This document shows positions 1-4,916 of a stretch of 6,387 nucleotides of DNA, piece after piece. The notes beneath the pieces were generated by a model. That model did no database searches. It was given only the letters and a program-made list of their open reading frames with translations, and was not told the origin of the DNA. A program made the translations under genes and the position numbers. Position 1 is the stretch's first letter, and each line of letters starts with the position of its first letter. This DNA comes from an uncultured Clostridia bacterium (GTDB lineage Bacteria > Bacillota > Clostridia > UBA1381): the NCBI GenBank assembly GCA_905235885.1, contig CAJONM010000072.1:1-6387 (forward strand), written 5' to 3'.

Positions 1-3
1 CAT
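1..3 (-). CDS. Start codon of a gene leaving the window to the left (partial)
   Basis: Only the ATG (bases 3 to 1, minus strand) lies in the window, so the product is unknown. Three signals in correct order support a real start. A perfect consensus SigA-type promoter lies at 33-61. An expected transcription start near base 26 would give a leader of about 20 nt. A GGAGG ribosome site at 9-13 sits 5 nt before the ATG. The promoter strength suggests high constitutive expression unless a repressor acts on it. The gene diverges from everything to its right, and its upstream side faces the AT-rich scar region. Confidence 0.72.
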
Positions 4-8
4 AATAT

Positions 9-13
9 CCTCC
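9..13 (-). promoter_or_regulatory. Ribosome binding site GGAGG of the left-edge gene
   Basis: On the minus strand GGAGG is followed by ATATT and then ATG, a spacing of 5 nt. This match to the anti-Shine-Dalgarno is the main reason to read the edge ATG as a true start. Confidence 0.75.
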
Positions 14-32
14 AATTACTTATGATATAAAT

Positions 33-61
33 ATTATAAACCAATTATTTTAAAATGTCAA
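33..61 (-). promoter_or_regulatory. Perfect consensus SigA/sigma-70 promoter for the left-edge gene
   Basis: The minus strand reads TTGACA (61-56), 17 nt, then TATAAT (38-33). Both hexamers match the consensus in every position and the spacer is optimal. Transcription should begin about 7 nt downstream of the -10, near base 26. Such perfect promoters are uncommon for regulated housekeeping genes, which suggests strong constitutive expression or tight repression. No clear operator dyad was seen over it. Confidence 0.85.
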
Positions 62-334
62 TAGTTTGATTGATAAGTGTTGTTTTACAAATAAATTATA
101 TAGTATTTAGCCTATAATAAAAAATAAATCCAAAATAATAGACAAGCGACACACTCTTATCTATGATTTAGACAGTATCGTAGTTAAAGGGATTGAGCTG
201 AAGAATGGAATTAATTCTTTTTACAATCCAATTAAGACTTATTTTGAAGTGTATGAATATAGGTTCATAGTTAAATGATTTTTGTTGCTTTACAGAAAAA
301 ATTATAAGTCGTTTTTAACACTTATTTGAGGGAA
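62..334. other. AT-rich gene-poor interval
   Basis: By eye this stretch is roughly three-quarters A+T, against a near-balanced composition in the metF-metH region. Apart from the possible gene remnant at 111-278, I see no intact gene, RNA gene or repeat array. The composition shift fits foreign or decaying DNA, or simply a long intergenic spacer. Confidence 0.5.
111..278 (+). pseudogene. Possible 3' remnant of an unidentified AT-rich gene
   Basis: The plus strand stays open for 55 codons, from after a TAG at 108-110 to a TGA at 276-278. There is no in-frame ATG, GTG or TTG near the front and no ribosome site. The second part reads like real protein, for example residues HTLIYDLDSIVVKGIEL and a tail ending FEVYEYRFIVK. 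An open stretch this long is unlikely, though not impossible, in such AT-rich DNA, where stop codons are frequent. It is followed 57 nt later by a terminator-like hairpin in the right orientation. I do not recognise the family. It could be the C-terminal end of a gene whose front was deleted, or chance. Confidence 0.3.
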
Positions 335-378
335 AAAAGAACGAGTATACCACCGCAAAGTGATATACTCGTTCTTTT
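335..378. terminator. Strong bidirectional intrinsic terminator
   Basis: A perfect 15-bp inverted repeat (335-349 with 364-378) encloses a 14-nt loop, inside which CAC/GTG can add three more pairs. The left arm is preceded by an A-tract and the right arm ends in TTTT. The hairpin therefore has a U-run for transcripts arriving from either side, although the tail is better on the minus strand. It lies between the possible plus-strand remnant ending at 278 and the minus-strand amidase relic ending at 485, where a shared terminator for two convergent genes is expected. Confidence 0.75.
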
Positions 379-404
379 CGCACCTGTTTGACAGACCGTC
401 ATAA

Positions 405-432
405 ATTATACTGTTTTATTGCGGACTGACAA
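405..432 (-). promoter_or_regulatory. Possible SigA-type promoter pointing into the terminator
   Basis: The minus strand has TTGTCA (432-427), a 16-nt spacer and TATAAT (410-405). This matches 11 of 12 consensus bases with a slightly short spacer. Transcription would start near 398 and reach the terminator at 378-335 after only about 20 nt, so no protein can be encoded. It may drive a very short RNA, be a leftover of a deleted arrangement, or be chance in AT-rich DNA. Confidence 0.35.
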
Positions 433-446
433 ATGCGCGGTTTTTT
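432..446 (+). repeat. 15-nt direct repeat, left copy (aatgcgcggtttttt)
   Basis: The same 15 bases occur at 1026-1040 in the same orientation. The motif looks like the 3' half of an intrinsic terminator (GC arm plus T6), but this copy has no matching 5' arm. The two copies bracket the amidase and recombinase relics. They may be the duplicated edges of a decayed insertion or two similar terminator tails. Confidence 0.6.
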
Positions 447-484
447 GTGGTATATGTTTTGTCCATACACGAATTTTACACGAT

Positions 485-827
485 TTAATTATCAAACAGC
501 CCTGCTCTGTCAATTATAACAAGCGTCCGGAGCAGGTCATCGGTGAACATACGCTCGCCGTTTTCGTTGCCCTCTATGATGCCGCGCTTGACGAGTTTTT
601 TTATGGTCGGTTTCGCCCAGTCGGGCATATTGCCGTCTATGTAGTTGTAGATCATCGTTTTTAACAAACGGTGCCGAGCATTGCTTTTCCCATACATCAT
701 AATGTCGCAATACATTTTCAATGGGTATATTATACTTTTTCATGAGCTGCTTTGTAAGCTCCGTAACCATTGCCACAACATCATCGGCAATAGTTACAGG
801 ATTAACTTCAGATAAAGATGTTTTGAA
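485..827 (-). pseudogene. Degraded N-acetylmuramoyl-L-alanine amidase (phage-type endolysin)
   Basis: This is the remains of a peptidoglycan amidase of the Amidase_2/PGRP family, the zinc enzyme that cuts the bond between N-acetylmuramic acid and L-alanine. The upstream part, read from about 803, gives KKYNIPIENVLRHYDVW followed by EKQCSAPF. The His and the Cys eight residues later are two of the three family zinc ligands. The N-terminal region with the first zinc His is missing; the frame is closed by TGA at 828-830. Near 650-665 the reading frame shifts, and the other frame carries a C-terminal module typical of Firmicute amidases, PDWAKPTIKKLVKRGI then DDLLRTLVIIDRAGLFD, ending at a TAA at 485-487. 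The sequence that normally joins the two parts also seems to be missing. No start codon or ribosome site restores an intact gene. Such genes usually sit in prophage or integrative-element lysis cassettes. Confidence is high in the family and in the loss of function. Confidence 0.72.
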
Positions 828-958
828 TCAAGCAATAGACAGCATATAACGCTGAAAAGGTAGACGGCAGACGAGTACAAATGATAAAAATAGTATGGAA
901 TTGTATTGGCGATTTCATATTGCCTGAAGAAACAAAGGCAAAAGAAATATCGGCATAG
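799..958 (+). pseudogene. C-terminal relic of a large serine recombinase
   Basis: From 842 to the TAG at 956-958 the plus strand encodes a tail including EKVDGRRVQMIKIVWNCIG, then an acidic and proline-containing end. This resembles the last segment of Clostridia large serine recombinases (the region after the zinc-ribbon and coiled-coil part). Just upstream, in another frame, DVLNQAIDSI (about 814-846) fits the segment that normally precedes it, so a frameshift near 841-848 is likely. The catalytic serine domain is absent. The frame of the tail is blocked by TAG at 836-838. Large serine recombinases integrate and excise phages and conjugative elements, which fits the neighbouring amidase relic. 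I rely on remembered family similarity, so a chance resemblance is not excluded. Confidence 0.5.
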
Positions 959-987
959 CCGTTAAATACATAACAACTATGCCGATA
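948..987. terminator. Bidirectional intrinsic terminator between recombinase relic and tspO
   Basis: An 11-bp perfect inverted repeat, tatcggcatag (948-958) with ctatgccgata (977-987), has an 18-nt loop. On the plus strand it is followed by AAGTTTTT. On the minus strand it is followed by a T-rich run (RC of 932-947). The recombinase-relic stop codon TAG is the last three bases of the left arm, and tspO ends at 1046 on the other strand. It can serve both convergent units. Confidence 0.6.
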
Positions 988-1018
988 AAGTTTTTAGGAT
1001 TAAAAATCCCTAAGTTGC

Positions 1019-1040
1019 ACCGCCTAATGCGCGGTTTTTT
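1019..1040 (+). terminator. Weak plus-strand terminator containing the right direct-repeat copy
   Basis: A 5-bp stem, accgc (1019-1023) with gcggt (1031-1035), has a 7-nt loop and runs into T6 (1035-1040). The stem is short, so termination would be weak. It would act on plus-strand transcripts leaving the recombinase relic. Part of it is the 15-nt motif repeated at 432-446. Confidence 0.35.
1026..1040 (+). repeat. 15-nt direct repeat, right copy (aatgcgcggtttttt)
   Basis: Identical to 432-446 and 594 bp away. The flanking bases differ on both sides, so the match is limited to these 15 bases. Six of them are a T-run, which lowers the information content. Confidence 0.6.
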
Positions 1041-1045
1041 CAGCT

Positions 1046-1519
1046 TCACTGCATCAGCCAAATGGCGAGCGTAAGATAGCCGGCAAAGCTTACCCATGCG
1101 GCGTAGGGGAGCTGGAGCAGCGCGGCTGTCTTATCTACAGCATAAAATTGCCTTATCATTATGATTATCGCGGCAAGAAGCATAAGGAGCCAAATAAACG
1201 CGAACAGATACTCGCGCATATTGAAAAAGATTATGCTCCAAAAGAAGTTCATCAGAAGCTGAAGCGCGTATATATAAAGCGCCGCATCTGCCGCTTCCTT
1301 GTTTTCGGAGCGTTTTATAAATATCCTTGCGCTGCCTATGCCCATAAGCACATAGAGAATTGTCCATACTATCGGGAACAGCCACATCGGCGGCGACAGC
1401 GGCGGCTGCGCCATATCCCCGAAAGCTTTCATGCCGTCCATCGTAAGCCACGCCGACAGTGCGCCGACGGCAAGAGGTATCAGTATCGATATTATATACA
1501 CCGTTATTTTCTTTGCCAT
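1046..1519 (-). CDS. tspO: TspO/MBR family tryptophan-rich sensory membrane protein
   Basis: This is a small integral membrane protein of the TspO/MBR family (relatives of the mitochondrial translocator protein), which binds haem-type tetrapyrroles and sterols and is linked to stress and porphyrin handling in bacteria. Its physiological role here is not shown. Five hydrophobic helices are visible (about residues 6-26, 44-66, 78-99, 104-124 and 131-155 of 157). Family signatures are PPLSPPMWLFPIVWTILY after helix 1, LQLLMNFFWS in helix 3 and LPYAAWVSFAGYL in helix 5, the last two lining the usual ligand pocket. Length matches the family (about 150-160). The ATG at 1519 is preferred because GAGGAG lies 7 nt before it. 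An in-frame ATG at 1525, giving 159 residues, has the same GAGGAG only 1 nt away. The gene appears monocistronic, with its own promoter and a downstream terminator at 948-987. Confidence 0.95.
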   Translation of the reverse strand: MAKKITVYIISILIPLAVGALSAWLTMDGMKAFGDMAQPPLSPPMWLFPIVWTILYVLMGIGSARIFIKRSENKEAADAALYIYALQLLMNFFWSIIFFNMREYLFAFIWLLMLLAAIIIMIRQFYAVDKTAALLQLPYAAWVSFAGYLTLAIWLMQ

Positions 1520-1526
1520 ACGCATA

Positions 1527-1532
1527 CTCCTC
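1527..1532 (-). promoter_or_regulatory. Ribosome site GAGGAG that decides the tspO start
   Basis: GAGGAG (1532-1527) is 1 nt from ATG at 1525 and 7 nt from ATG at 1519. Normal spacing favours the second ATG, two codons downstream. Confidence 0.7.
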
Positions 1533-1550
1533 TATAAAATAATTTTACAT

Positions 1551-1578
1551 ATTCTATTTTATGTCGTTTATGCGTAAA
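1551..1578 (-). promoter_or_regulatory. Likely tspO promoter
   Basis: The minus strand reads TTTACG (1578-1573), 16 nt, TAGAAT (1556-1551). The -10 matches the consensus in 5 of 6 bases and the -35 in 4 of 6. Transcription would begin near 1544, giving a leader of about 25 nt. The -35 lies within the T-rich tail of the upstream lipoprotein terminator, so the two signals are packed together. Confidence 0.45.
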
Positions 1579-1633
1579 AAAATTCTTAAAATGAAAATGG
1601 GAATGATTGGTTCTTAGCGTATCATTCCCATTT
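1574..1633 (-). terminator. Intrinsic terminator of the metF-metH-lipoprotein run
   Basis: A perfect 13-bp inverted repeat (1595-1607 with 1621-1633) has a 13-nt loop. On the minus strand a T-rich tail follows, ending in seven consecutive T at about 1582-1576. The last codons of the lipoprotein gene and its TGA (1624-1622) lie inside the first arm of the stem, so a ribosome finishing translation would cover the hairpin. Confidence 0.75.
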
Positions 1634-2488
1634 CGTTCCTAAATACATATCGGTCGTGTTTGCCGTTTCGGATCGGAGATTGCCCTGTCCGGCGATCGCC
1701 GTAAGGCTCTTGCAGCCGGCGAACATATACGACATATCCGTTACATTCCGAACATCAAAGCCCGTCAGATACACTTTCTCAAGGCTTGTGCAGTTCTGGA
1801 ACATACTTGTCATCCGCCGCACCTTCGGCGTTGTAATATACTCAAACGGCCACAATTCGAGCGCGTGGCAGTTCCAGAACATATATGACATATCGCGCAC
1901 ATTTGCCGTATCAAATCCGACATTGCTTATCGTAAGCACATCAAGCGAACGGCAATCGGCAAACATAAACGACATATCCGTTACATTCCGCGTATCGAAC
2001 TGCTCAAGATCCAGATGCGTTAGCTTGCGGCAGTTATAGAACATTCCCGACATATCGGTGGCATAGTATGTAATAAAGCTGTCATTGAAATCTATCGCGG
2101 TCAGATTGACGCAGTCGCGGAACAGATCCGAATAATCAGCTCCGAAAAACACCTTGTACGGCGATACGATATAGACATCGTACAGATCGCCGTTTTCCTC
2201 CGCCCACATCTTTATAATGTCAAATTTATTGCTTATATCGTGCGCGTCATCGGGCGCGGCGCGCCATTGATCCCATGTGCTTTGGAAGGTTATCGTTTTT
2301 ATCTTATTTCGCGGCAGCTCCTCGACAAAGAATGCGTAATCGCCGTCACGCGGCGGCTTCTCGGTCGGTTCGGGTGTTTCTGTCGCGATCGCCGCCGTTT
2401 CGACCTCCGGCGCGGCAGGCTCCGGCTCATCGCACGCGCACAAAAGCCCGATCATGCACAGGGCTGCTGCTATCAAGCGTTTTTTCAA
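1622..2488 (-). CDS. Surface lipoprotein with BspA/DUF285 leucine-rich-like repeats
   Basis: A 288-residue predicted lipoprotein of unknown ligand. The N-terminus has MKKR, a hydrophobic stretch and a lipobox LCAC with Cys19 as the lipidation site, so it should be anchored outside the membrane. Residues 20-48 form a Glu/Pro/Thr-rich linker typical of surface lipoproteins. From about residue 120 onward come the DUF285 (BspA-type) repeats of 26-29 residues, with DMSxMFxxC motifs at 145, 171, 199, 225 (variant RMTSMF) and 251, and a terminal half-repeat at 280. This family includes surface proteins and adhesins in mucosal bacteria and mycoplasmas, but a binding role here is only inferred. The start codon is TTG, supported by AAGGAGG 7 nt upstream. 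It begins 38 nt after metH with no terminator between, so co-transcription is likely. The stop lies in the terminator stem. It appears complete. Confidence 0.88.
   Translation of the reverse strand: MKKRLIAAALCMIGLLCACDEPEPAAPEVETAAIATETPEPTEKPPRDGDYAFFVEELPRNKIKTITFQSTWDQWRAAPDDAHDISNKFDIIKMWAEENGDLYDVYIVSPYKVFFGADYSDLFRDCVNLTAIDFNDSFITYYATDMSGMFYNCRKLTHLDLEQFDTRNVTDMSFMFADCRSLDVLTISNVGFDTANVRDMSYMFWNCHALELWPFEYITTPKVRRMTSMFQNCTSLEKVYLTGFDVRNVTDMSYMFAGCKSLTAIAGQGNLRSETANTTDMYLGTKWE
1729..1750 (-). repeat. Near-identical DNA repeat inside the lipoprotein gene, copy A
   Basis: A 22-nt stretch is identical to 1969-1990, 240 nt (exactly 80 codons, three protein repeats) away. It encodes the RNVTDMS part of two DUF285 units. 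DNA identity between non-adjacent units suggests recent duplication or gene conversion within the repeat block. Confidence 0.7.
1969..1990 (-). repeat. Near-identical DNA repeat inside the lipoprotein gene, copy B
   Basis: The partner of 1729-1750. Similarity extends a few bases on both sides with single mismatches, while the intervening two repeat units have drifted more. Confidence 0.7.
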
Positions 2489-2495
2489 ATCTGCA

Positions 2496-2502
2496 CCTCC
2501 TT
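2496..2502 (-). promoter_or_regulatory. Strong ribosome site AAGGAGG supporting a TTG start
   Basis: AAGGAGG (2502-2496) is nearly fully complementary to the 16S rRNA tail and lies 7 nt before TTG at 2488. No better-placed ATG or GTG exists, and the signal peptide begins directly at this TTG. The start choice is therefore secure. Confidence 0.85.
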
Positions 2503-2526
2503 TTTCGGGGGATCATCCGCAATGTA

Positions 2527-4914
2527 TCAGCCAATTACGGAGTTTACATAACTCACGCTCGCCGGCGCGTCCTTACAGTACGCGTCCGCGCCGATCATAT
2601 CGGCATATTGATGCGTAAGCACCGCGCCGCCGACAAACACCTTCGCATCGTCAAACTCGGCGCGTATTGCCTTTATCGTCTCTTCCATGCTGCCGACGGT
2701 AGTCGTCATAAGCGCGCTCAGACCGCATAAGCGTATGCCGTTCTCTCGCATACAGGAAACCACCTTCTCCGGCGGCACATCCTTACCGAGATCGTACACA
2801 TCGTAGCCGTAATTTTCCAGCAGCACCTTGACTATATTTTTCCCTATATCGTGAATATCGCCCTTGACCGTCGCGATAACGACCTTGCCGCGACTGCTGC
2901 TCTTTTCGCCGCTTGCGGCTATGCTTTCCTTTATCGCGTCAAACGAGCATTTGACCGTTTCCGCGCTCATTATAAGCTGTGGCAGAAACATCCGTCCGCT
3001 CTCGAACTCCCGTCCGACCTCGTCAAGCGCGGGTATGAGGATGCCGTTTATTATTTCCATCGAGTCCTGCCGCTCAAGGAGCGTTTTCGTCTGCTGGTAC
3101 GCCTTGTCGCGCAAGCCCTTTACGATCGTATCAAACAGCTCGCCGCGTTCGCCGCCGCGCTTTGGCAAAGGCTCGTTGCGTGTTACTGTGGTTTGCGCGG
3201 TCGTGCCGGAGTATGCGGCTACATATCCGGCGCAGTCCTTGTCTATGCACGAGAGCGCAAGATATGCGCGGTATGCGTTCATCATAGGCTCCGCGCACGG
3301 ATTGATTATGCACGCATCCAGACCGCTTTGCAACGCAAGTGCGAAAAATGTCCCGTTTATTATCTCGCGGCGCGGCAGTCCGAACGATATGTTCGACACG
3401 CCCAGAACTGTTTTTATGCCAAGCTTGTCCTTTATCATCCCAAGCGCTTTTATTGTCTCCGCGCTTTCGCGCTGCTGCGCCGATATTGTAAGCGTCAGCG
3501 CATCCATGACAAGATCGCGCTTTTTTATGCCGTATTCCGACGCCGCGTCGGCTATATCCGCCGCGATCCTTACTCTGTCCTCCGCCATTGGCGGAATGCC
3601 GTTCTCATCAAGGCACAGCCCGACAAGCACGCCGCCGTATTTTTTCACTATCGGCAGAATGGCGTCAAGGCTCTCCCTCTTGCCGTTTACGGAATTTACC
3701 ATCGGCTTGCCGTTATATACGCGCATAACGCGCTCTATCGCCTCCGGGTCGGATGAGTCTATCTGTATCGGCTGCGTAACGGCTGCGGAGATCGCTTTTA
3801 CAGCGCGTTCGAGCATATATACCTCGTCTATCTCCGGCAGTCCGACATTGACATCGAGTATATCCGCGCCGGCATCGCTCTGTGCGAATGCTTCGCCGAG
3901 AATGTAGTCTATATCATCATTTCGGAGCGCTTCCTTGAATTTCTTTTTCCCTGTCGGGTTTATCCTTTCGCCTATGATGACCGGACGGTCACCAAGATAC
4001 ACCGCCTTTGAATATGACGCAACAACGGTGAACGCCTTTTCCTCGACCTTCGGCGTAAATCGGCGGCATTTTTCGACAAGCGCAGCGATATGCTCCGGCG
4101 TCGTACCGCAGCAGCCGCCCAGCACGCTTGCGCCAAGCCGCGCCATTCTCTCGCTCTCTTTGGCAAACTCCGCCGCATCTACGCTGTATACCGTTTTGCC
4201 GTCTACGATCTGCGGCAGGCCGGCGTTCGGCTGCGCCATAATCGGGATAGAGCTTATTTTTGAAAGCTCCTCCATCATATCGGCGATCTGAGCAGGCCCT
4301 AAACCGCAATTTATCCCCAAGCAATCAACGCCCAAGCCCTCAAACATCGCCGACATTACCGCGACATCCGCGCCCGTCAGCGTTTTGTGTGCCTCGTCAA
4401 AGGTCATTGTAAGAAAAACGGGCAGGTCGGTGTTTTCCTTGACCGCCAGAACAGCCGCCTTCGCCTCTAAGGTGTCGGACATGGTCTCTATTATTACGAG
4501 ATCCGCCCCGTTTCTCCCGGCCGTTTTCGCGATGGCGGCAAACGAGCCGTACGCTTCATCAAACGACAGCTCGCCTATCGGCTCCATTAGCTTACCCGTA
4601 GGACCCATATCAAACGCGATATATACATCTCTTCCGTCTATGGCGGCGCGCGCGTTCTCTATCGCCGCGGCTATGACCGCGTCCGTATCGGCGCCGATAA
4701 GCTTTTTCGGGTTCGCTCCGAAGGTGTTTGTCGTTATAATATCCGCGCCGGCGTTGATATAGTCTTTATGGATGCGCCTTATAAGATCGGGATCCTCTAT
4801 ATTAAACAGCTCCGGTATCTCGCCGCCGCCCATGCCGTAGCGTTGGAGCATCGTACCCATCGCCCCGTCAAAAAACAGCAGCCTTTTACCTAAAATTTCC
4901 TTTATGTTCCGCAT
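2527..4914 (-). CDS. metH: Cobalamin-dependent methionine synthase, short form without activation domain
   Basis: Transfers a methyl group from 5-methyl-THF to homocysteine through cob(I)alamin, giving methionine and THF in the cytoplasm. Numbering from the ATG at 4920 (797 residues), the domains are in canonical order. The homocysteine-binding barrel (about 5-290) has the zinc cysteines in GINCG (C205) and GGCCG (C270, C271). The pterin-binding barrel (about 308-565) has IIGERINPTG and DVNVG. The helical cap spans about 595-670. The B12 domain (about 677-797) has GDIHDIGKN, where H690 is the cobalt ligand in the DxHxxG motif. The chain ends there. The SAM-binding reactivation domain of the roughly 1,200-residue E. 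coli type is absent, as in some Firmicutes and Thermotoga, where a separate protein does that job. The ATG at 4914 has GAGGA 6 nt upstream and is preferred. The ATG at 4920 would overlap the metF stop as ATGA. The gene sits directly behind metF, its methyl-THF supplier. Confidence 0.96.
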   Translation of the reverse strand: MRNIKEILGKRLLFFDGAMGTMLQRYGMGGGEIPELFNIEDPDLIRRIHKDYINAGADIITTNTFGANPKKLIGADTDAVIAAAIENARAAIDGRDVYIAFDMGPTGKLMEPIGELSFDEAYGSFAAIAKTAGRNGADLVIIETMSDTLEAKAAVLAVKENTDLPVFLTMTFDEAHKTLTGADVAVMSAMFEGLGVDCLGINCGLGPAQIADMMEELSKISSIPIMAQPNAGLPQIVDGKTVYSVDAAEFAKESERMARLGASVLGGCCGTTPEHIAALVEKCRRFTPKVEEKAFTVVASYSKAVYLGDRPVIIGERINPTGKKKFKEALRNDDIDYILGEAFAQSDAGADILDVNVGLPEIDEVYMLERAVKAISAAVTQPIQIDSSDPEAIERVMRVYNGKPMVNSVNGKRESLDAILPIVKKYGGVLVGLCLDENGIPPMAEDRVRIAADIADAASEYGIKKRDLVMDALTLTISAQQRESAETIKALGMIKDKLGIKTVLGVSNISFGLPRREIINGTFFALALQSGLDACIINPCAEPMMNAYRAYLALSCIDKDCAGYVAAYSGTTAQTTVTRNEPLPKRGGERGELFDTIVKGLRDKAYQQTKTLLERQDSMEIINGILIPALDEVGREFESGRMFLPQLIMSAETVKCSFDAIKESIAASGEKSSSRGKVVIATVKGDIHDIGKNIVKVLLENYGYDVYDLGKDVPPEKVVSCMRENGIRLCGLSALMTTTVGSMEETIKAIRAEFDDAKVFVGGAVLTHQYADMIGADAYCKDAPASVSYVNSVIG

Positions 4915-4916
4915 GA

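Noticed and set aside
73..325. 9-bp inverted repeat ataagtgtt (73-81) and aacacttat (317-325)
   Set aside because: It is short and AT-rich, with arms about 240 nt apart, so it is easily chance. It has no target-site duplication or transposase.
388..412. TTGACA (388-393) with TATACT (407-412) as a plus-strand promoter
   Set aside because: The spacer is only 13 nt, too short for a SigA promoter.
1148..2039. Plus-strand open frames opposite tspO and the lipoprotein
   Set aside because: They mirror the real minus-strand genes. The repeated look of the one at 1656-2039 comes from the DUF285 repeats.
1622..2100. CRISPR-like periodic repeats
   Set aside because: The periodicity of about 78-84 nt comes from DUF285 protein repeats inside an open frame. 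The units vary and no spacer structure or cas gene is present.
2851..3907. Two long plus-strand open frames of 301 and 347 codons opposite metH
   Set aside because: They are shadows of the codon bias of metH. They show no recognisable motifs, and the metH frame has complete domain motifs throughout.
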